Below are positions 43,030 through 51,608 of a stretch of 64,000 nucleotides of DNA, one piece after another; positions within the stretch are counted from its first letter, which is position 1, and every line of letters begins with the position of its first letter. The position numbers were made by a program, and so were the translations under genes. The notes below the pieces were generated by a model. It saw nothing but the letters and a program-made list of their open reading frames with translations. It was not told where the DNA came from and ran no database searches. Source of the stretch: Pedobacter sp. PACM 27299 (GTDB lineage Bacteria > Bacteroidota > Bacteroidia > Sphingobacteriales > Sphingobacteriaceae); contig NZ_CP012996.1 in NCBI RefSeq assembly GCF_001412655.1, positions 2,480,001-2,544,000 of the forward strand, read 5' to 3'.

Positions 43030-43091
43030 CGGGAAAATTCTGTAAATCAGGCTTGAAACTGGTCTGCAGGAATCTTAAAGCAATTGAAAAC

Positions 43092-43976
43092 ATGAAGGTT
43101 AAAGGGTATATGCTGGCCGCCATTTCAGCCATTTCTTACGGGCTAATTCCGTTATTTATTTTGCCTGTAAAAGCGAGTCATTTCTCGCTGGATACTACTT
43201 TGTTTTATCGTTTTTTTATCGCGGCAATGTTCATTTTAGCCTACCTGATTTATAAGAAGGAAAGTTTGAGGGTAAACCGCTCAGAATTTATGATTTTGCT
43301 ATTGCTTGGGCTTTTCTACGCGGTTTCCGCAGAGTTTTTATTTATGGGCTACGATTATTTGTCGCCGGGAATTGCATCCACCATATTATTTGTTTATCCG
43401 GTGATGGTCGCGCTGATCATGACGTTTTTCTTCAAAGAGAAAATTACGGTGCTCACGGTGCTTTCACTGGTCATTACCATTGCCGGAGTCATTGCATTGA
43501 GCGCCAAAGATGGTGCTTTAGCTATCAATTTACCGGGATTGTTGATTACCTTAGGGAGTGCTGCTTTTTATGCCATGTATATTGTGGTGGTTAATAAGGC
43601 TAAAATCAATGCTTCCGGATTTAAGATTACTTTTTACTCCTTGCTATTTTCTTCGGTTTTTTACTGTATAAAAATACTGATCATGAAGGAACCTCTACTG
43701 ATCCCTAATATAGAGCTGTTTTTTAACTTTACGGCATTTGCATTTGTAACAACCGTGCTTTCTATGTCGGCTTTAGTATATGCGATAAAAAGTATTGGAT
43801 CAACGCCGACTTCCATTTTAGGCGCCTTAGAACCAGTGATGGCAGTAGCAGTGAGTGTCGTTTTATTTCATGAAATCCTGACTTCCAGTTTAATGATCGG
43901 AATTGCGCTGATTCTAACTGGCGTAATGATCAATATCATATCAGAAAGTGTAAAGGAAAAGGCAGTTGCTTCCTGA
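43092..43976 (+). CDS. EamA/DMT-family metabolite exporter
   Basis: The protein has 294 residues from the ATG at 43092 (MKVKGYMLAAISAISYGLIP). The in-frame ATG at 43053 adds 13 polar residues before the first helix and is not favoured. About ten hydrophobic helices form two EamA halves; the first ends near LLSLVITIAGVIALSAKDG and the second has AFYAMYIVVVNKAKINASGF and IKSIGSTPTSILGALEPVMAV. The last motif, ...LEPVMAV, is typical of the drug/metabolite group. The substrate is unknown. Confidence 0.88.
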   Translation: MKVKGYMLAAISAISYGLIPLFILPVKASHFSLDTTLFYRFFIAAMFILAYLIYKKESLRVNRSEFMILLLLGLFYAVSAEFLFMGYDYLSPGIASTILFVYPVMVALIMTFFFKEKITVLTVLSLVITIAGVIALSAKDGALAINLPGLLITLGSAAFYAMYIVVVNKAKINASGFKITFYSLLFSSVFYCIKILIMKEPLLIPNIELFFNFTAFAFVTTVLSMSALVYAIKSIGSTPTSILGALEPVMAVAVSVVLFHEILTSSLMIGIALILTGVMINIISESVKEKAVAS

Positions 43977-44139
43977 TTTTATTTTACGGTGCTGACGCTA
44001 GTCAGTGGGGCTGTGATCAGTATTTTTAGGTAATGATTGATCAACAATTAGGCGGTAACTGGGTTGGAAAAGTAAAGTAGGAAGATTTACCTGTCAGGTG
44101 AATGTGGACTGGATTAAGGGGGGTCAATAAAACCCGGAG

Positions 44140-44910
44140 CTAGATTTTAATATGGAAGTATTGCTGAAGCTTCATTTCAAACTCCTGAGGATCGAAAATT
44201 AAGATTTCTTCCTTTCCTTCAGTAGTAATTTTCAGCTGTTGATCTGTTAAAGTAATTCTTCCGTCTTTCCTAAGTATAGAGATCATTCTATTTTTTGTAA
44301 AATGAGAGTCGATGCTGATTTGATGATACCTGCACATGTCCTGGAATTCGTAAAAATCCCTTTTTGTGGTTTTAAATAGATACTGTGGACTTAATACTCC
44401 ATCATTTACCATATTGATGCTAAGGTAGCCGTCCTCCATTTCCTGAAACAAGAATTGCCCAAAATGATCATCCAGGAGCAATTGTTTTTTAATTTCCAGT
44501 GGAGCTAAAGAAAACTTTCCAAAGCCTACATCCACCAGATACTGTCTTTGATCTATAGTGGCAATGATGGCTAAATGATCATATTCCTGTCCGAATTCAC
44601 CATTTTTTGTATGCACTCTTCCAGAAATAAGTTTTACCTCAAAACCCAGCTCTTTAAGTAACTCGTAGAACAAGCCATTTAATTCATAGCAAAATCCACC
44701 TCTGTGGTTTGATATGATCTTTTCAAAAATGGCATCCAGGTCAAGTTTAATCTCTTTTCTATAATGAATATCCAGATTTTCGAAGGGTATACTTAACAAA
44801 TGTGCTTTCTGCAGACTGAAAAGCGTCTCCCGGTTTAGCGCTATGTTTTTATGGAAACTAAGTCTTTTAAGGTACGCTAAGCTAAAGTTTTCTGAGTTTC
44901 TCATGTCCAA
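44140..44910 (-). CDS. Arylamine N-acetyltransferase
   Basis: The protein has 256 residues. The Cys-His-Asp triad is present: Cys in HRGGFCYELNGLFYELL near residue 70, His in YDHLAIIATIDQRQYLVDVG and Asp in LVDVGFG. The N-terminus (AYLKRLSFHKNIALNRETLF) and IPFENLDIHYRKEI match the family. It transfers acetyl groups from acetyl-CoA to arylamines and hydrazines. It diverges from the DUF2461 gene with a 64-bp spacer. Its start at 44910 is the second ATG-like option (MDM or M3). Confidence 0.92.
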   Translation of the reverse strand: MDMRNSENFSLAYLKRLSFHKNIALNRETLFSLQKAHLLSIPFENLDIHYRKEIKLDLDAIFEKIISNHRGGFCYELNGLFYELLKELGFEVKLISGRVHTKNGEFGQEYDHLAIIATIDQRQYLVDVGFGKFSLAPLEIKKQLLLDDHFGQFLFQEMEDGYLSINMVNDGVLSPQYLFKTTKRDFYEFQDMCRYHQISIDSHFTKNRMISILRKDGRITLTDQQLKITTEGKEEILIFDPQEFEMKLQQYFHIKI

Positions 44911-44974
44911 ACTTAAATATTTTATGAACTTTACGCAATCATTATGGTTATCTAAGATCTGAAATTACATCAAT

Positions 44975-45664
44975 ATGAAAATGACAAGCCGAATATTCCC
45001 ATCCAACCTTACTTTTTTAAACAAGCTGAAGAACCACAATGACAGGGATTGGTTCCATGCCAATAAAGAGGAATTTCAAGAAGAGCAGGCGATGGTAACC
45101 GCTTTTGCAGAGGCATTACTTCAGGATCTGAATACTCATGATGTGATTGAAACGCCTTCAGGAGCGAAAAGTGTGTATAGGATTTATAGAGATACGCGTT
45201 TTTCTAAAGATAAAACGCCTTATAAAACACATTGGAGCGGTAGCTTTAAGCGTTCCGGCAAACACCGCAGGGGCGGTTATTATTTCCATATCGAACCCGG
45301 TAACACTTTTATCGGCGGTGGTTTTTGGGGGCCAAATGCGAATGACCTAAAACTGATCAGGGAAGACTTTTCCTTTGATGTTGCGCCGATGAGGAAGATC
45401 TTAAACGATACGGCTTTCATTTCTACCTTCAAAACGCTGCAGGGAGAACAGTTGAAAACCAGTCCAAAAGGATTTGATGCAAATGATGAGGCGATTGATC
45501 TTTTACGTTACAAACAGTTTTTATTGCTGAAGAAATTTTCTGATGAAGAAGTGTTAAGTCCGGATTTTCTAAAAGAGGCTGGCCAAACCTTTAAAAATAT
45601 GCGCCCATTCCTTGATTATATGTCTGAAGTGCTGTGCACCGATATCAATGGTCTGGACGCATAA
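44975..45664 (+). CDS. DUF2461 family protein
   Basis: The protein has 229 residues. Family features: FLNKLKNHNDRDWFHANKEE near residue 15, SVYRIYRDTRFSKDKTPYKT, GGYYFHIEPGNTFIGGGFWG and LLLKKFSDEEVLSPDF. It is a soluble protein common in Bacteroidota with no known function, and the conserved acidic and basic residues hint at an enzyme. The stop is 2 bp from that of the convergent MATE gene, with no terminator visible between them. Confidence 0.92.
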   Translation: MKMTSRIFPSNLTFLNKLKNHNDRDWFHANKEEFQEEQAMVTAFAEALLQDLNTHDVIETPSGAKSVYRIYRDTRFSKDKTPYKTHWSGSFKRSGKHRRGGYYFHIEPGNTFIGGGFWGPNANDLKLIREDFSFDVAPMRKILNDTAFISTFKTLQGEQLKTSPKGFDANDEAIDLLRYKQFLLLKKFSDEEVLSPDFLKEAGQTFKNMRPFLDYMSEVLCTDINGLDA

Positions 45665-45666
45665 GA

Positions 45667-47022
45667 TTAATCAAAGGCAGGAATGCGGCGGTTCAATTTT
45701 CTCCTGCTTTTTCTGATCGTAAAAAGAACGAGCAGGAAAATAAACCAGTCAATCAATGCGCTGGCCCAGTAAATACTGCTCACATCGTAGTAAGCAGGAA
45801 TGATGAGCATGATCGGAAGGTAAAGTGCTGCCTGTCTTAAAATGCTAATCATACTGGCTGGCCTAGCTTCTTTTATGGATGGCAGCCATACCATGGCCAT
45901 GAATATAAATGGCAGCGTAAGGAGCACACTCATGTAAATTCTGAAATCAAGTAGCTGGGTAACTGTAAAAACTTCATCTGGAATCATCACTGAAAGCACA
46001 CCAGAAGGATATAGCATCACCAATATCCAGAATGGCAATAAGATCGCCAGTCCAGTAAAGGAAAATAAAAGATAGGATTTATTGACGCGATCGTATTGTT
46101 CGGCACCATAATTCATACCTGAAACTGGCTGTAAGGCCCTCATCATTCCCCAGATTGGCGTATTGAGTAAGATGTAAAAACGGTTGACGGCTGTGTAAAA
46201 CGTAATGTCGTCCGCTTTCCCATATTTGCTGAGGGCATTAAATACGACTACATTTTGTATCACGATCATGACCATCATGATAAAGGCAGGCATGCCTAAT
46301 GCCAGCGTTTCTTTGATGATTGCTTTATCTGGTATCAGCGACCAGAATTTAGTTTTGAAGGAAGAACGGCCAGTGCTGTAGTACCAAATTCCTAAAAGGG
46401 TATAAACGATCATAGCGGCATTGGTGGCCCAGGCTGCGCCCGATACACTGTTTCCAAATGCTTTGATCAGCACTGGTTTTAAAGCTACATCTACGATTAA
46501 ACCGACAGCAATCATCCAGGCTGCGGTTTTCATTTTACCTTCGGCACGTATCATCATGTTGAGGGATAGGCCATTAATCCAGAAGAAACTTCCCAGTACG
46601 GTCACTTGAAAGTATTCCGTCGCTAGACTGGCAATTTCTCCCCGTCCGCCCATGAGGTAAACCAGTTTATCCGCAAATATATAGGCGGGAATGGTTAGGA
46701 TAATCGCGAAGAGCAGGGAGAGAAAATTGACTGATCCTAAAGCTTTATACAGCTTTCCTAAGTCTTTAGCACCTATCCAGATGCTCAATGCGGCGCCGAG
46801 GCCAGTCCCGATCAAACTGCCAAGACCTTGCGCAAATTGTGCCAGTGGGTAAGCAATGCCGACTGCCGCTAAGGCATTTTTACTAATCATGTGTCCTACA
46901 AAAATGCCATCCAGGAAATTGTTCATGCCATAAAGTACCATGGCTAAGACTGCTGGCCAGGACATCTGCCACATGACTTTAGGAAGATGTCCCTGGAGTA
47001 TAGTTTGCTGCTGCTTATCCAT
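45667..47022 (-). CDS. MATE-family multidrug or metabolite exporter
   Basis: The protein has 451 residues from ATG at 47022 (MDKQQQTILQGHLPKVMWQM). This start overlaps the end of the siderophore-interacting protein gene by 8 bp, a mark of translational coupling, whereas the longer start at 47106 would run 92 bp into it. Twelve hydrophobic helices and the MATE pattern are clear: WPAVLAMVLYGMNNFLDGIF, GLGSLIGTGLGAALSIWIGA and VSGMNYGAEQYDRVNKSYLL. It exports cationic compounds with Na+ or H+. The place next to a SIP gene suggests that it exports a siderophore or related metal chelator; this is inference. Confidence 0.9.
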   Translation of the reverse strand: MDKQQQTILQGHLPKVMWQMSWPAVLAMVLYGMNNFLDGIFVGHMISKNALAAVGIAYPLAQFAQGLGSLIGTGLGAALSIWIGAKDLGKLYKALGSVNFLSLLFAIILTIPAYIFADKLVYLMGGRGEIASLATEYFQVTVLGSFFWINGLSLNMMIRAEGKMKTAAWMIAVGLIVDVALKPVLIKAFGNSVSGAAWATNAAMIVYTLLGIWYYSTGRSSFKTKFWSLIPDKAIIKETLALGMPAFIMMVMIVIQNVVVFNALSKYGKADDITFYTAVNRFYILLNTPIWGMMRALQPVSGMNYGAEQYDRVNKSYLLFSFTGLAILLPFWILVMLYPSGVLSVMIPDEVFTVTQLLDFRIYMSVLLTLPFIFMAMVWLPSIKEARPASMISILRQAALYLPIMLIIPAYYDVSSIYWASALIDWFIFLLVLFTIRKSRRKLNRRIPAFD

Positions 47023-47845
47023 GTGCTGGAATTGAATCTTTCTCCTGGTGTCTTTCTTTGCTGGATTTGTCCTCTGCTGCACCTGCTTTCCAATAGGAGT
47101 AGGCATACAGTTCTTCCTGTTTCCAGTTTTTCTCTTTTCTGAGGTAAGCTCTGATGGCTTTTACAGAAGAGAATTCTGCAGCGACATAACCAAATCTGGA
47201 GTGTTCAGGCAAGGCTTGCTCCCTGATAATTTCCGGTAATTTGCTGCCTTTTTCAGGTGCTGGATTATGCAGCCAGATAAAATCAATTGATGCTTTAGTG
47301 GCTAAAAACTGTTCATCTTGAGGGCCATGTACTTCGATGATGCAGACTCCTTTTGCCGCTGCGGGGAGGTCTTCCAAAATTGCCCCTAAGACAGGGATGG
47401 CTGTGGCATCACCCACTAATAAGTAATGAGCTGCCTGCTGGTAAAGCTCAGATTTTCCATTGTGCATCAATACACCCAATACCGATCCTTCCTTGGCCCT
47501 TATAGCCCAGGCAGAGGCAGGCCCCTCATCCCCATGAACTACAAAATCAATCCATATTTCATTTGCAGTCAGGTTTATACCCCGATGGGTGTAAGTACGA
47601 ATGCTTGGTCTTACTGATTCTTCCGGCTGAATCCATTCCGCTTTCTGGAAATCAAAATCTGGGAAATGGATTTTATGTACATCAGGGGCTGGGATCAGGA
47701 TTTTGTTGTTTACGCCAACAGTGGTATTGCCCAGAAGGGAGATATCCGGACCGGTCAGGTATATTCTGAGATAATGTGGACTCAGATATTCCTTGCGGGT
47801 AACTTTTAATTCTGCTTTTATGGCTTGCAATGCTATTTTACTCAT
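47015..47845 (-). CDS. Siderophore-interacting protein (FAD-binding reductase)
   Basis: The protein has 276 residues. It has an N-terminal FAD domain (YLSPHYLRIYLTGPDISLLG, RPSIRTYTHRGINLTANEIW) and a C-terminal NAD(P)H half that ends in AAEFSSVKAIRAYLRKEKNW and LYAYSYWKAG. This is the SIP family that uses flavin to reduce ferric siderophores and release iron in the cytoplasm. It is followed by MATE and preceded by a divergent AraC-type regulator, so the group looks like an iron-siderophore module. No outer-membrane receptor gene is within view. Confidence 0.93.
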   Translation of the reverse strand: MSKIALQAIKAELKVTRKEYLSPHYLRIYLTGPDISLLGNTTVGVNNKILIPAPDVHKIHFPDFDFQKAEWIQPEESVRPSIRTYTHRGINLTANEIWIDFVVHGDEGPASAWAIRAKEGSVLGVLMHNGKSELYQQAAHYLLVGDATAIPVLGAILEDLPAAAKGVCIIEVHGPQDEQFLATKASIDFIWLHNPAPEKGSKLPEIIREQALPEHSRFGYVAAEFSSVKAIRAYLRKEKNWKQEELYAYSYWKAGAAEDKSSKERHQEKDSIPAHG

Positions 47846-47877
47846 GATATTGATTCGTTTTTTTTATTTATCCAATT

Positions 47878-47938
47878 AGTAATTATTACTTATGTAGATT
47901 CATTCTAAATAATGTTTACCTTTGCGAAGGTATACCTT
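47878..47938. promoter_or_regulatory. Divergent regulatory spacer of the AraC and SIP genes
   Basis: The 161-bp spacer has AGTAATTATTACT (47878-47890, symmetric), TACCTTTG at 47917-47924 (plus-strand -7 box) and AAGGTATACCTT (47927-47938, a perfect 12-bp palindrome) at the expected transcription start. The last is well placed to be an operator for the AraC-type regulator or an iron regulator. No exact Fur box was recognised. Confidence 0.45.
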
Positions 47939-48006
47939 TCCACTGATCCGGAACCTACGTGTAATGGAGTAAAAAAGCCGTGGAAAGGAATAAATGATGA
48001 AAACTT

Positions 48007-48987
48007 ATGACTGTCAGCTTATATGCATCTGATCTTCCTGAAATGATCTTAAAAAGGGAGTATCCTGAGTCTTTTGACTCAAAAGAAGGGGGCTTAACAG
48101 AGCACTGCTTTCATTTAGACAATGCTTTGGGGAAAGGCTTCTATAAAGAAACTTATTTTGAAGGTGTTCACATTGGCTATGGGGATATTTCCCTGGCGAA
48201 AAACACGTTGATTCATTTTAAAAGCGAATTAGAAACCGTAGAAATGCATTTTACTTTGAGTGGACGAACAGCTGCCCATTCAAAAAATGAAAGCGAAAAA
48301 ATCAGTTTTGAGTCCCAGCAGCACAACATTATTTATGTAAATGGGATGGAAGGAAATATGGAATGGTCAGAAAAGGAATTAAAAGTATTTGAAGTCAATT
48401 TATCTCCTTTCTTCTTCAGAAAATACCTGCCTGAGGATTCGCAGCATTTCAGGCAATTTAAAAAAGCAATGGACAAAGGATTTTCCAGTTTGCTGTGTCC
48501 GAGTCATAACCTGATTAATTTACAAATGCACGAGGTCATTAGGGAAATGATCCATTGCGAGCGCAAAGGAGCATTTAAAAAGATGTTTTTGGAAGCTAAA
48601 GTGATTGAGCTGTTGCTCTTGCAGATGGAACAGCTCTCCGCAAGCGATCAGCAGCCTGCAGGACTAAAAAAAACAGATATAGAGAAAATATATGCGGTCA
48701 GGGAGTTGATCCTGACCAATTTAACACAGCCATGTTCGCTGATTGAGCTTTCTCATAAAGTAGGTACCAATGAGTTTTTACTTAAGAAAGGGTTTAAAGC
48801 ACTGTTTGGAACTACTGTTTTTGGCTTCTGGAATGATGCTAAAATGGAAGAAGCCAGAAAAATGCTCCTACATCAGGAAATGAAAATAAATGAAGTTTCG
48901 GATGCTATTGGTTATAAGAATCCACAGCATTTTTCAGCCGCATTTAAACGAAAGTTTGGTGTGGTTCCAAGTAGTCTAATAAAATAG
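48007..48987 (+). CDS. AraC-family transcriptional regulator (PchR-like)
   Basis: The protein has 326 residues. The N-terminal 215 residues are a sensory domain with no recognised cofactor motif (HFTLSGRTAAHSKNESEKIS, VFEVNLSPFFFRKYLPED). The C-terminal AraC HTH has IEKIYAVRELILTNLTQPCS, LIELSHKVGTNEFLLKKGFK, then EARKMLLHQEMKINEVSDAI and GYKNPQHFSAAFKRKFGVVP. The layout resembles PchR-type regulators that sense a siderophore. It is divergent from SIP-MATE, its likely targets. The ATG at 48007 is the first in-frame start after the -7 box. Confidence 0.9.
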   Translation: MTVSLYASDLPEMILKREYPESFDSKEGGLTEHCFHLDNALGKGFYKETYFEGVHIGYGDISLAKNTLIHFKSELETVEMHFTLSGRTAAHSKNESEKISFESQQHNIIYVNGMEGNMEWSEKELKVFEVNLSPFFFRKYLPEDSQHFRQFKKAMDKGFSSLLCPSHNLINLQMHEVIREMIHCERKGAFKKMFLEAKVIELLLLQMEQLSASDQQPAGLKKTDIEKIYAVRELILTNLTQPCSLIELSHKVGTNEFLLKKGFKALFGTTVFGFWNDAKMEEARKMLLHQEMKINEVSDAIGYKNPQHFSAAFKRKFGVVPSSLIK

Positions 48988-49026
48988 GGCAGTAAATGTG
49001 TATAATATTTATATTTGATATTAAAT

Positions 49027-49383
49027 ATGAACATAGAAGAATTACGGGATTATTGCCTGCAGAAGCCGGCAGCTACAGAGGGTTTTCCTTTTGGTGAGGA
49101 TACTTTGGTTTTTAAAGTAGGAGAGAAAATATTTTTACTCTGCAGTTTATCTACAGGCAATCGGTTTAATGCGAAATGTGACCCGGAAAGGGCCATAGAA
49201 TGGCGGGAACAGTATGATGAAGTACTGCCAGGTTACCACATGAATAAAAAACATTGGAACACGGTTTTTATGGATGGTAGATTGACAATGAGACAGCTGC
49301 AGGAATTGATAGACCATTCCTATGATTTGGTACTGAAGAGCTTGCCAAAGAAAATACAGGAAGAAATCAGGGCTTTAGTGTAA
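49027..49383 (+). CDS. MmcQ/YjbR family protein
   Basis: The protein has 118 residues from the ATG at 49027 (MNIEELRDYCLQKPAATEGF). Family motifs are AATEGFPFGEDTLVFKVGEK, then RFNAKCDPERAIEWREQYDE, GYHMNKKHWNTVFMDG. The fold resembles a CyaY/DNA-binding-type alpha-beta domain, but the function is not settled. It ends a few bases before the convergent DIFGN-repeat gene, and the small hairpin at 49388-49410 lies at both ends. Confidence 0.93.
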   Translation: MNIEELRDYCLQKPAATEGFPFGEDTLVFKVGEKIFLLCSLSTGNRFNAKCDPERAIEWREQYDEVLPGYHMNKKHWNTVFMDGRLTMRQLQELIDHSYDLVLKSLPKKIQEEIRALV

Positions 49384-49387
49384 CTAA

Positions 49388-49410
49388 CAGCTGATTTCAG
49401 AAATCAGCTG
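49388..49410. terminator. Hairpin between the MmcQ and DIFGN-repeat genes
   Basis: CAGCTGATTT pairs with AAATCAGCTG (49388-49397 with 49401-49410) on a 3-nt loop. No T run follows on the plus strand, so it may be a weak terminator. It overlaps the last codons of the DIFGN-repeat gene. Confidence 0.45.
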
Positions 49411-50107
49411 AGCCTAATATTAATTTCATCATTAAGTTCTTCGATTGATCGGATTTATCGCTGTTAACTGTGGTATTGGTATTGCCAAAAATGTCATTGA
49501 CTGATTTGATATCGAACAGTTTTTTTCCACTTTCATCAACAACACTTTTCTTTTCATTTCCAAAAATATCGGTATCAGTTTTTATCTTAAGCATGGCTTG
49601 TCCATTGCGGTTTATTACCGTGATGTTTTCATTTCCGAAAATATCGGTAGATCTCTTAATGGAACCTATTTGCTGGCCATTATTATCGGTTACAGTTTTC
49701 GTTTGATTCCCGAAAATATCGTTTGTTTTTTTAACTGAACTGATTTCATTTCCATTTGCCCCGCTGACGTGTTTAGTCTCATTTCCAAAGATATCAGTCG
49801 TCGTTTTTATCGTAGTGGTACTCCGTTCCTGTTCGTCGAAAATTTCTACTTTATCGTTTCCGAAAATGTCTTTAGATTTTTTAATAGATTGAATCCTCTC
49901 TCCATTTGGGCCGGTGATGGTTTTTATCTTGTTTCCAAAAATATCTGTAGAATGCTTGATGATTGCAATGTCCCTTAAAAATTGGTCTTTATGCGTTTCA
50001 ATGGTATCACCAAAGATATTTACAGTTTTAGAAATGCTATAAGTTTGCGCCCTGACGCTAAGAAATCCTGTGATGAAAAACAGGAGGGTAAATAGTGTAA
50101 TTTTCAT
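49397..50107 (-). CDS. Secreted protein with 25-residue DIFGN repeats
   Basis: The protein has 236 residues. An N-terminal signal peptide (MKITLFTLLFFITGFLSV, cleaved near VRAQ) leads into seven full 25-residue units and a partial eighth. Each has the core (T/N/K)DIFGN, then about five polar residues with a V or I, an N-G turn (PNG, NNG, RNG or ESG) and an I-x-S-I-K tail. The first unit is degenerate (NIFGD) and the last runs into a short hydrophilic C-terminus (KNLMMKLILGSADF). The period is constant with no gap. The pattern suggests two short strands per unit, as in YD/RHS-like or beta-solenoid proteins. No known family is recognised. Upstream it faces the CarboxypepD_reg gene. Confidence 0.85.
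   Translation of the reverse strand: MKITLFTLLFFITGFLSVRAQTYSISKTVNIFGDTIETHKDQFLRDIAIIKHSTDIFGNKIKTITGPNGERIQSIKKSKDIFGNDKVEIFDEQERSTTTIKTTTDIFGNETKHVSGANGNEISSVKKTNDIFGNQTKTVTDNNGQQIGSIKRSTDIFGNENITVINRNGQAMLKIKTDTDIFGNEKKSVVDESGKKLFDIKSVNDIFGNTNTTVNSDKSDQSKNLMMKLILGSADF
49470..50032 (-). repeat. 75-bp in-frame repeat array within the DIFGN gene
   Basis: At DNA level the array appears as a 75-bp period in which CCAAAAATATCGGT-like blocks recur (on the plus strand near 49482, 49557, 49632, 49707, 49782, 49857, 49932 and 50007). The blocks have diverged through synonymous change, which argues for long use as protein and against a recent duplication. Confidence 0.8.
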
Positions 50108-50224
50108 ATAGATAGGTCATTTGTGTGTCTCACTAAGATACAATGATTATTAGAAAAATTCAATGGAAAGCAGGCATACTACGTTAACGAATGTTAAATT
50201 TCCAGACTAAGTCCTGAATCTCTG

Positions 50225-50232
50225 TAAATTTG
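50225..50232 (+). promoter_or_regulatory. -7 box of the CarboxypepD_reg gene
   Basis: TAAATTTG fits TAnnTTTG and lies 41 bp before the ATG at 50274. Confidence 0.4.
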
Positions 50233-50273
50233 TTTCTCTCAATCCACAGCAACTGTATCCTTAAATCTACTCC

Positions 50274-51521
50274 ATGCATGTCAATTTCTATATTAAAACT
50301 GGGATGTTCCTGCTTTTTCTGATATTCAGTGGTCCGCTGCTTTCTGCCCAGACCTCAGGGAAAATTACGGGGATTGTTCAGGACGAAGATGGTAAGGGTT
50401 TTCCGGATGTTAGTTTACGGTTGGGTAGGGAAAGCGCCACGATGAGCAATGGTGAGGGTGGTTTTAGCCTCCGGATTCCGGCAGGAAAAGAAGACACGCT
50501 AAAGGTTGCTTATATTGGATATAAAACCCTGCTGATTCCTTTTTTTATGCTGAGGGAGGGAATGGTCATTCCAATGAAACCTAGCATAAATCAGTTGGAA
50601 GAGGTGCGTATTTCCATCCTCAATGGGGAGCAAATCGTTCGAAATGCCATCCAGCACATCCCGGATAACTATCCCCTAAGTCCTTTTGAAGCCAATGGGT
50701 TTTACCGTGAGGTCGGGAAGCTGGATTCGAGTTATCTTTCTTTTGCAGAGGCAGGACTACTGGTCTTTAACCAAGGATACGGACACCGCAAATTAAAGGA
50801 TCAGCTCAGTATTCTGAAAGAAAGAAACTTAAAAAAAGTGGGGGTAAATGCGGTGAAAAATCCTTTCGGCACTGCATTGAAAGGCGTTCCTTATGTGGTA
50901 CTGAACAATGACTTGTTGAAGCATCCTGGAGCAATATTGGGAAAGGATTTCATTAAAAAGTATGATTATACAATTGCCGGCTCAACGATAGTAGAGGAAG
51001 AAGAGGCATACCTGATCAATTTTGATCAAAAGAAAGCAGTAAATGAAGCCCTTTATCAAGGAACAATGGTGATCATCAAGGGCAGTTTTGCTATTGCCTC
51101 GGTAGACTTTAGACTGAGTGAAAAGGGGAAGGTGTATGCGAAGCCAGATATACCACTATTACAAAGGCCAATTTTGAGCTTGCTCGGCTATCATTTTGAG
51201 AAGAAAGAAGAACAGCTTTCTTTGAGGTATTATAAAATCAATGAAAAGTGGTACCCTTATTATTATCACATTGCTACCAGCCATCGGGTTAGGGCACGTA
51301 AGCAAAAAATCAATGCTGAACTGTCTGTTTCCGCGGAGTTGTTTATTTCTAAGGTCAATGGTGCTAACAGATCGGCAACTAATGCATTAAAAGTAATGCC
51401 AGCTGACTACAGCTTTCAGCATTTAGTGGACGATTATCAGGACGATTACTGGAAAACTTTTGATAACATTAAACCTGAGCAGTCGCTGAAGAGACTGATT
51501 GATCAGCAGGCAAAGCTTTAA
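50274..51521 (+). CDS. CarboxypepD_reg-like domain outer-membrane-associated protein
   Basis: The protein has 415 residues with a signal segment (GMFLLFLIFSGPLLSAQ). Residues about 30-105 form a carboxypeptidase regulatory-like beta domain (TSGKITGIVQDEDGKGFPDV, VAYIGYKTLLIPFFML), common at the start of TonB-dependent and related surface proteins. The rest (RNAIQHIPDNYPLSPFEANG, GFYREVG) resembles the DUF5686-like proteins of Bacteroidota. No barrel end is seen. Function is unknown. Confidence 0.82.
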   Translation: MHVNFYIKTGMFLLFLIFSGPLLSAQTSGKITGIVQDEDGKGFPDVSLRLGRESATMSNGEGGFSLRIPAGKEDTLKVAYIGYKTLLIPFFMLREGMVIPMKPSINQLEEVRISILNGEQIVRNAIQHIPDNYPLSPFEANGFYREVGKLDSSYLSFAEAGLLVFNQGYGHRKLKDQLSILKERNLKKVGVNAVKNPFGTALKGVPYVVLNNDLLKHPGAILGKDFIKKYDYTIAGSTIVEEEEAYLINFDQKKAVNEALYQGTMVIIKGSFAIASVDFRLSEKGKVYAKPDIPLLQRPILSLLGYHFEKKEEQLSLRYYKINEKWYPYYYHIATSHRVRARKQKINAELSVSAELFISKVNGANRSATNALKVMPADYSFQHLVDDYQDDYWKTFDNIKPEQSLKRLIDQQAKL

Positions 51522-51608
51522 GCATTGAACTTTTCATAATTCAAAAGTTGCTGCCAGCTGATCAATGGTGTATCCTGTTCAGGAAAACTATAGCTTCTAT
51601 TTAAGAAA

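Noticed and set aside
43977..44139. Possible RNA gene or frame in the 163-bp spacer after the EamA gene
   Set aside because: No clear hairpin, frame or conserved element could be found.
47023..47106. Upstream start of the MATE gene
   Set aside because: It would overlap the SIP coding region by over 90 bp and add a basic, non-family leader; the ATG at 47022 gives a normal MATE start.
47894..47915. Fur-type box in front of the SIP gene (TAGATTCATTCTAAAT)
   Set aside because: Only 4-bp arms agree and it does not match a known Fur consensus well enough to call.
49470..50032. Regular repeats resembling a CRISPR array
   Set aside because: The 75-bp period is an in-frame coding repeat with diverged units and no conserved spacers; no cas gene is near.
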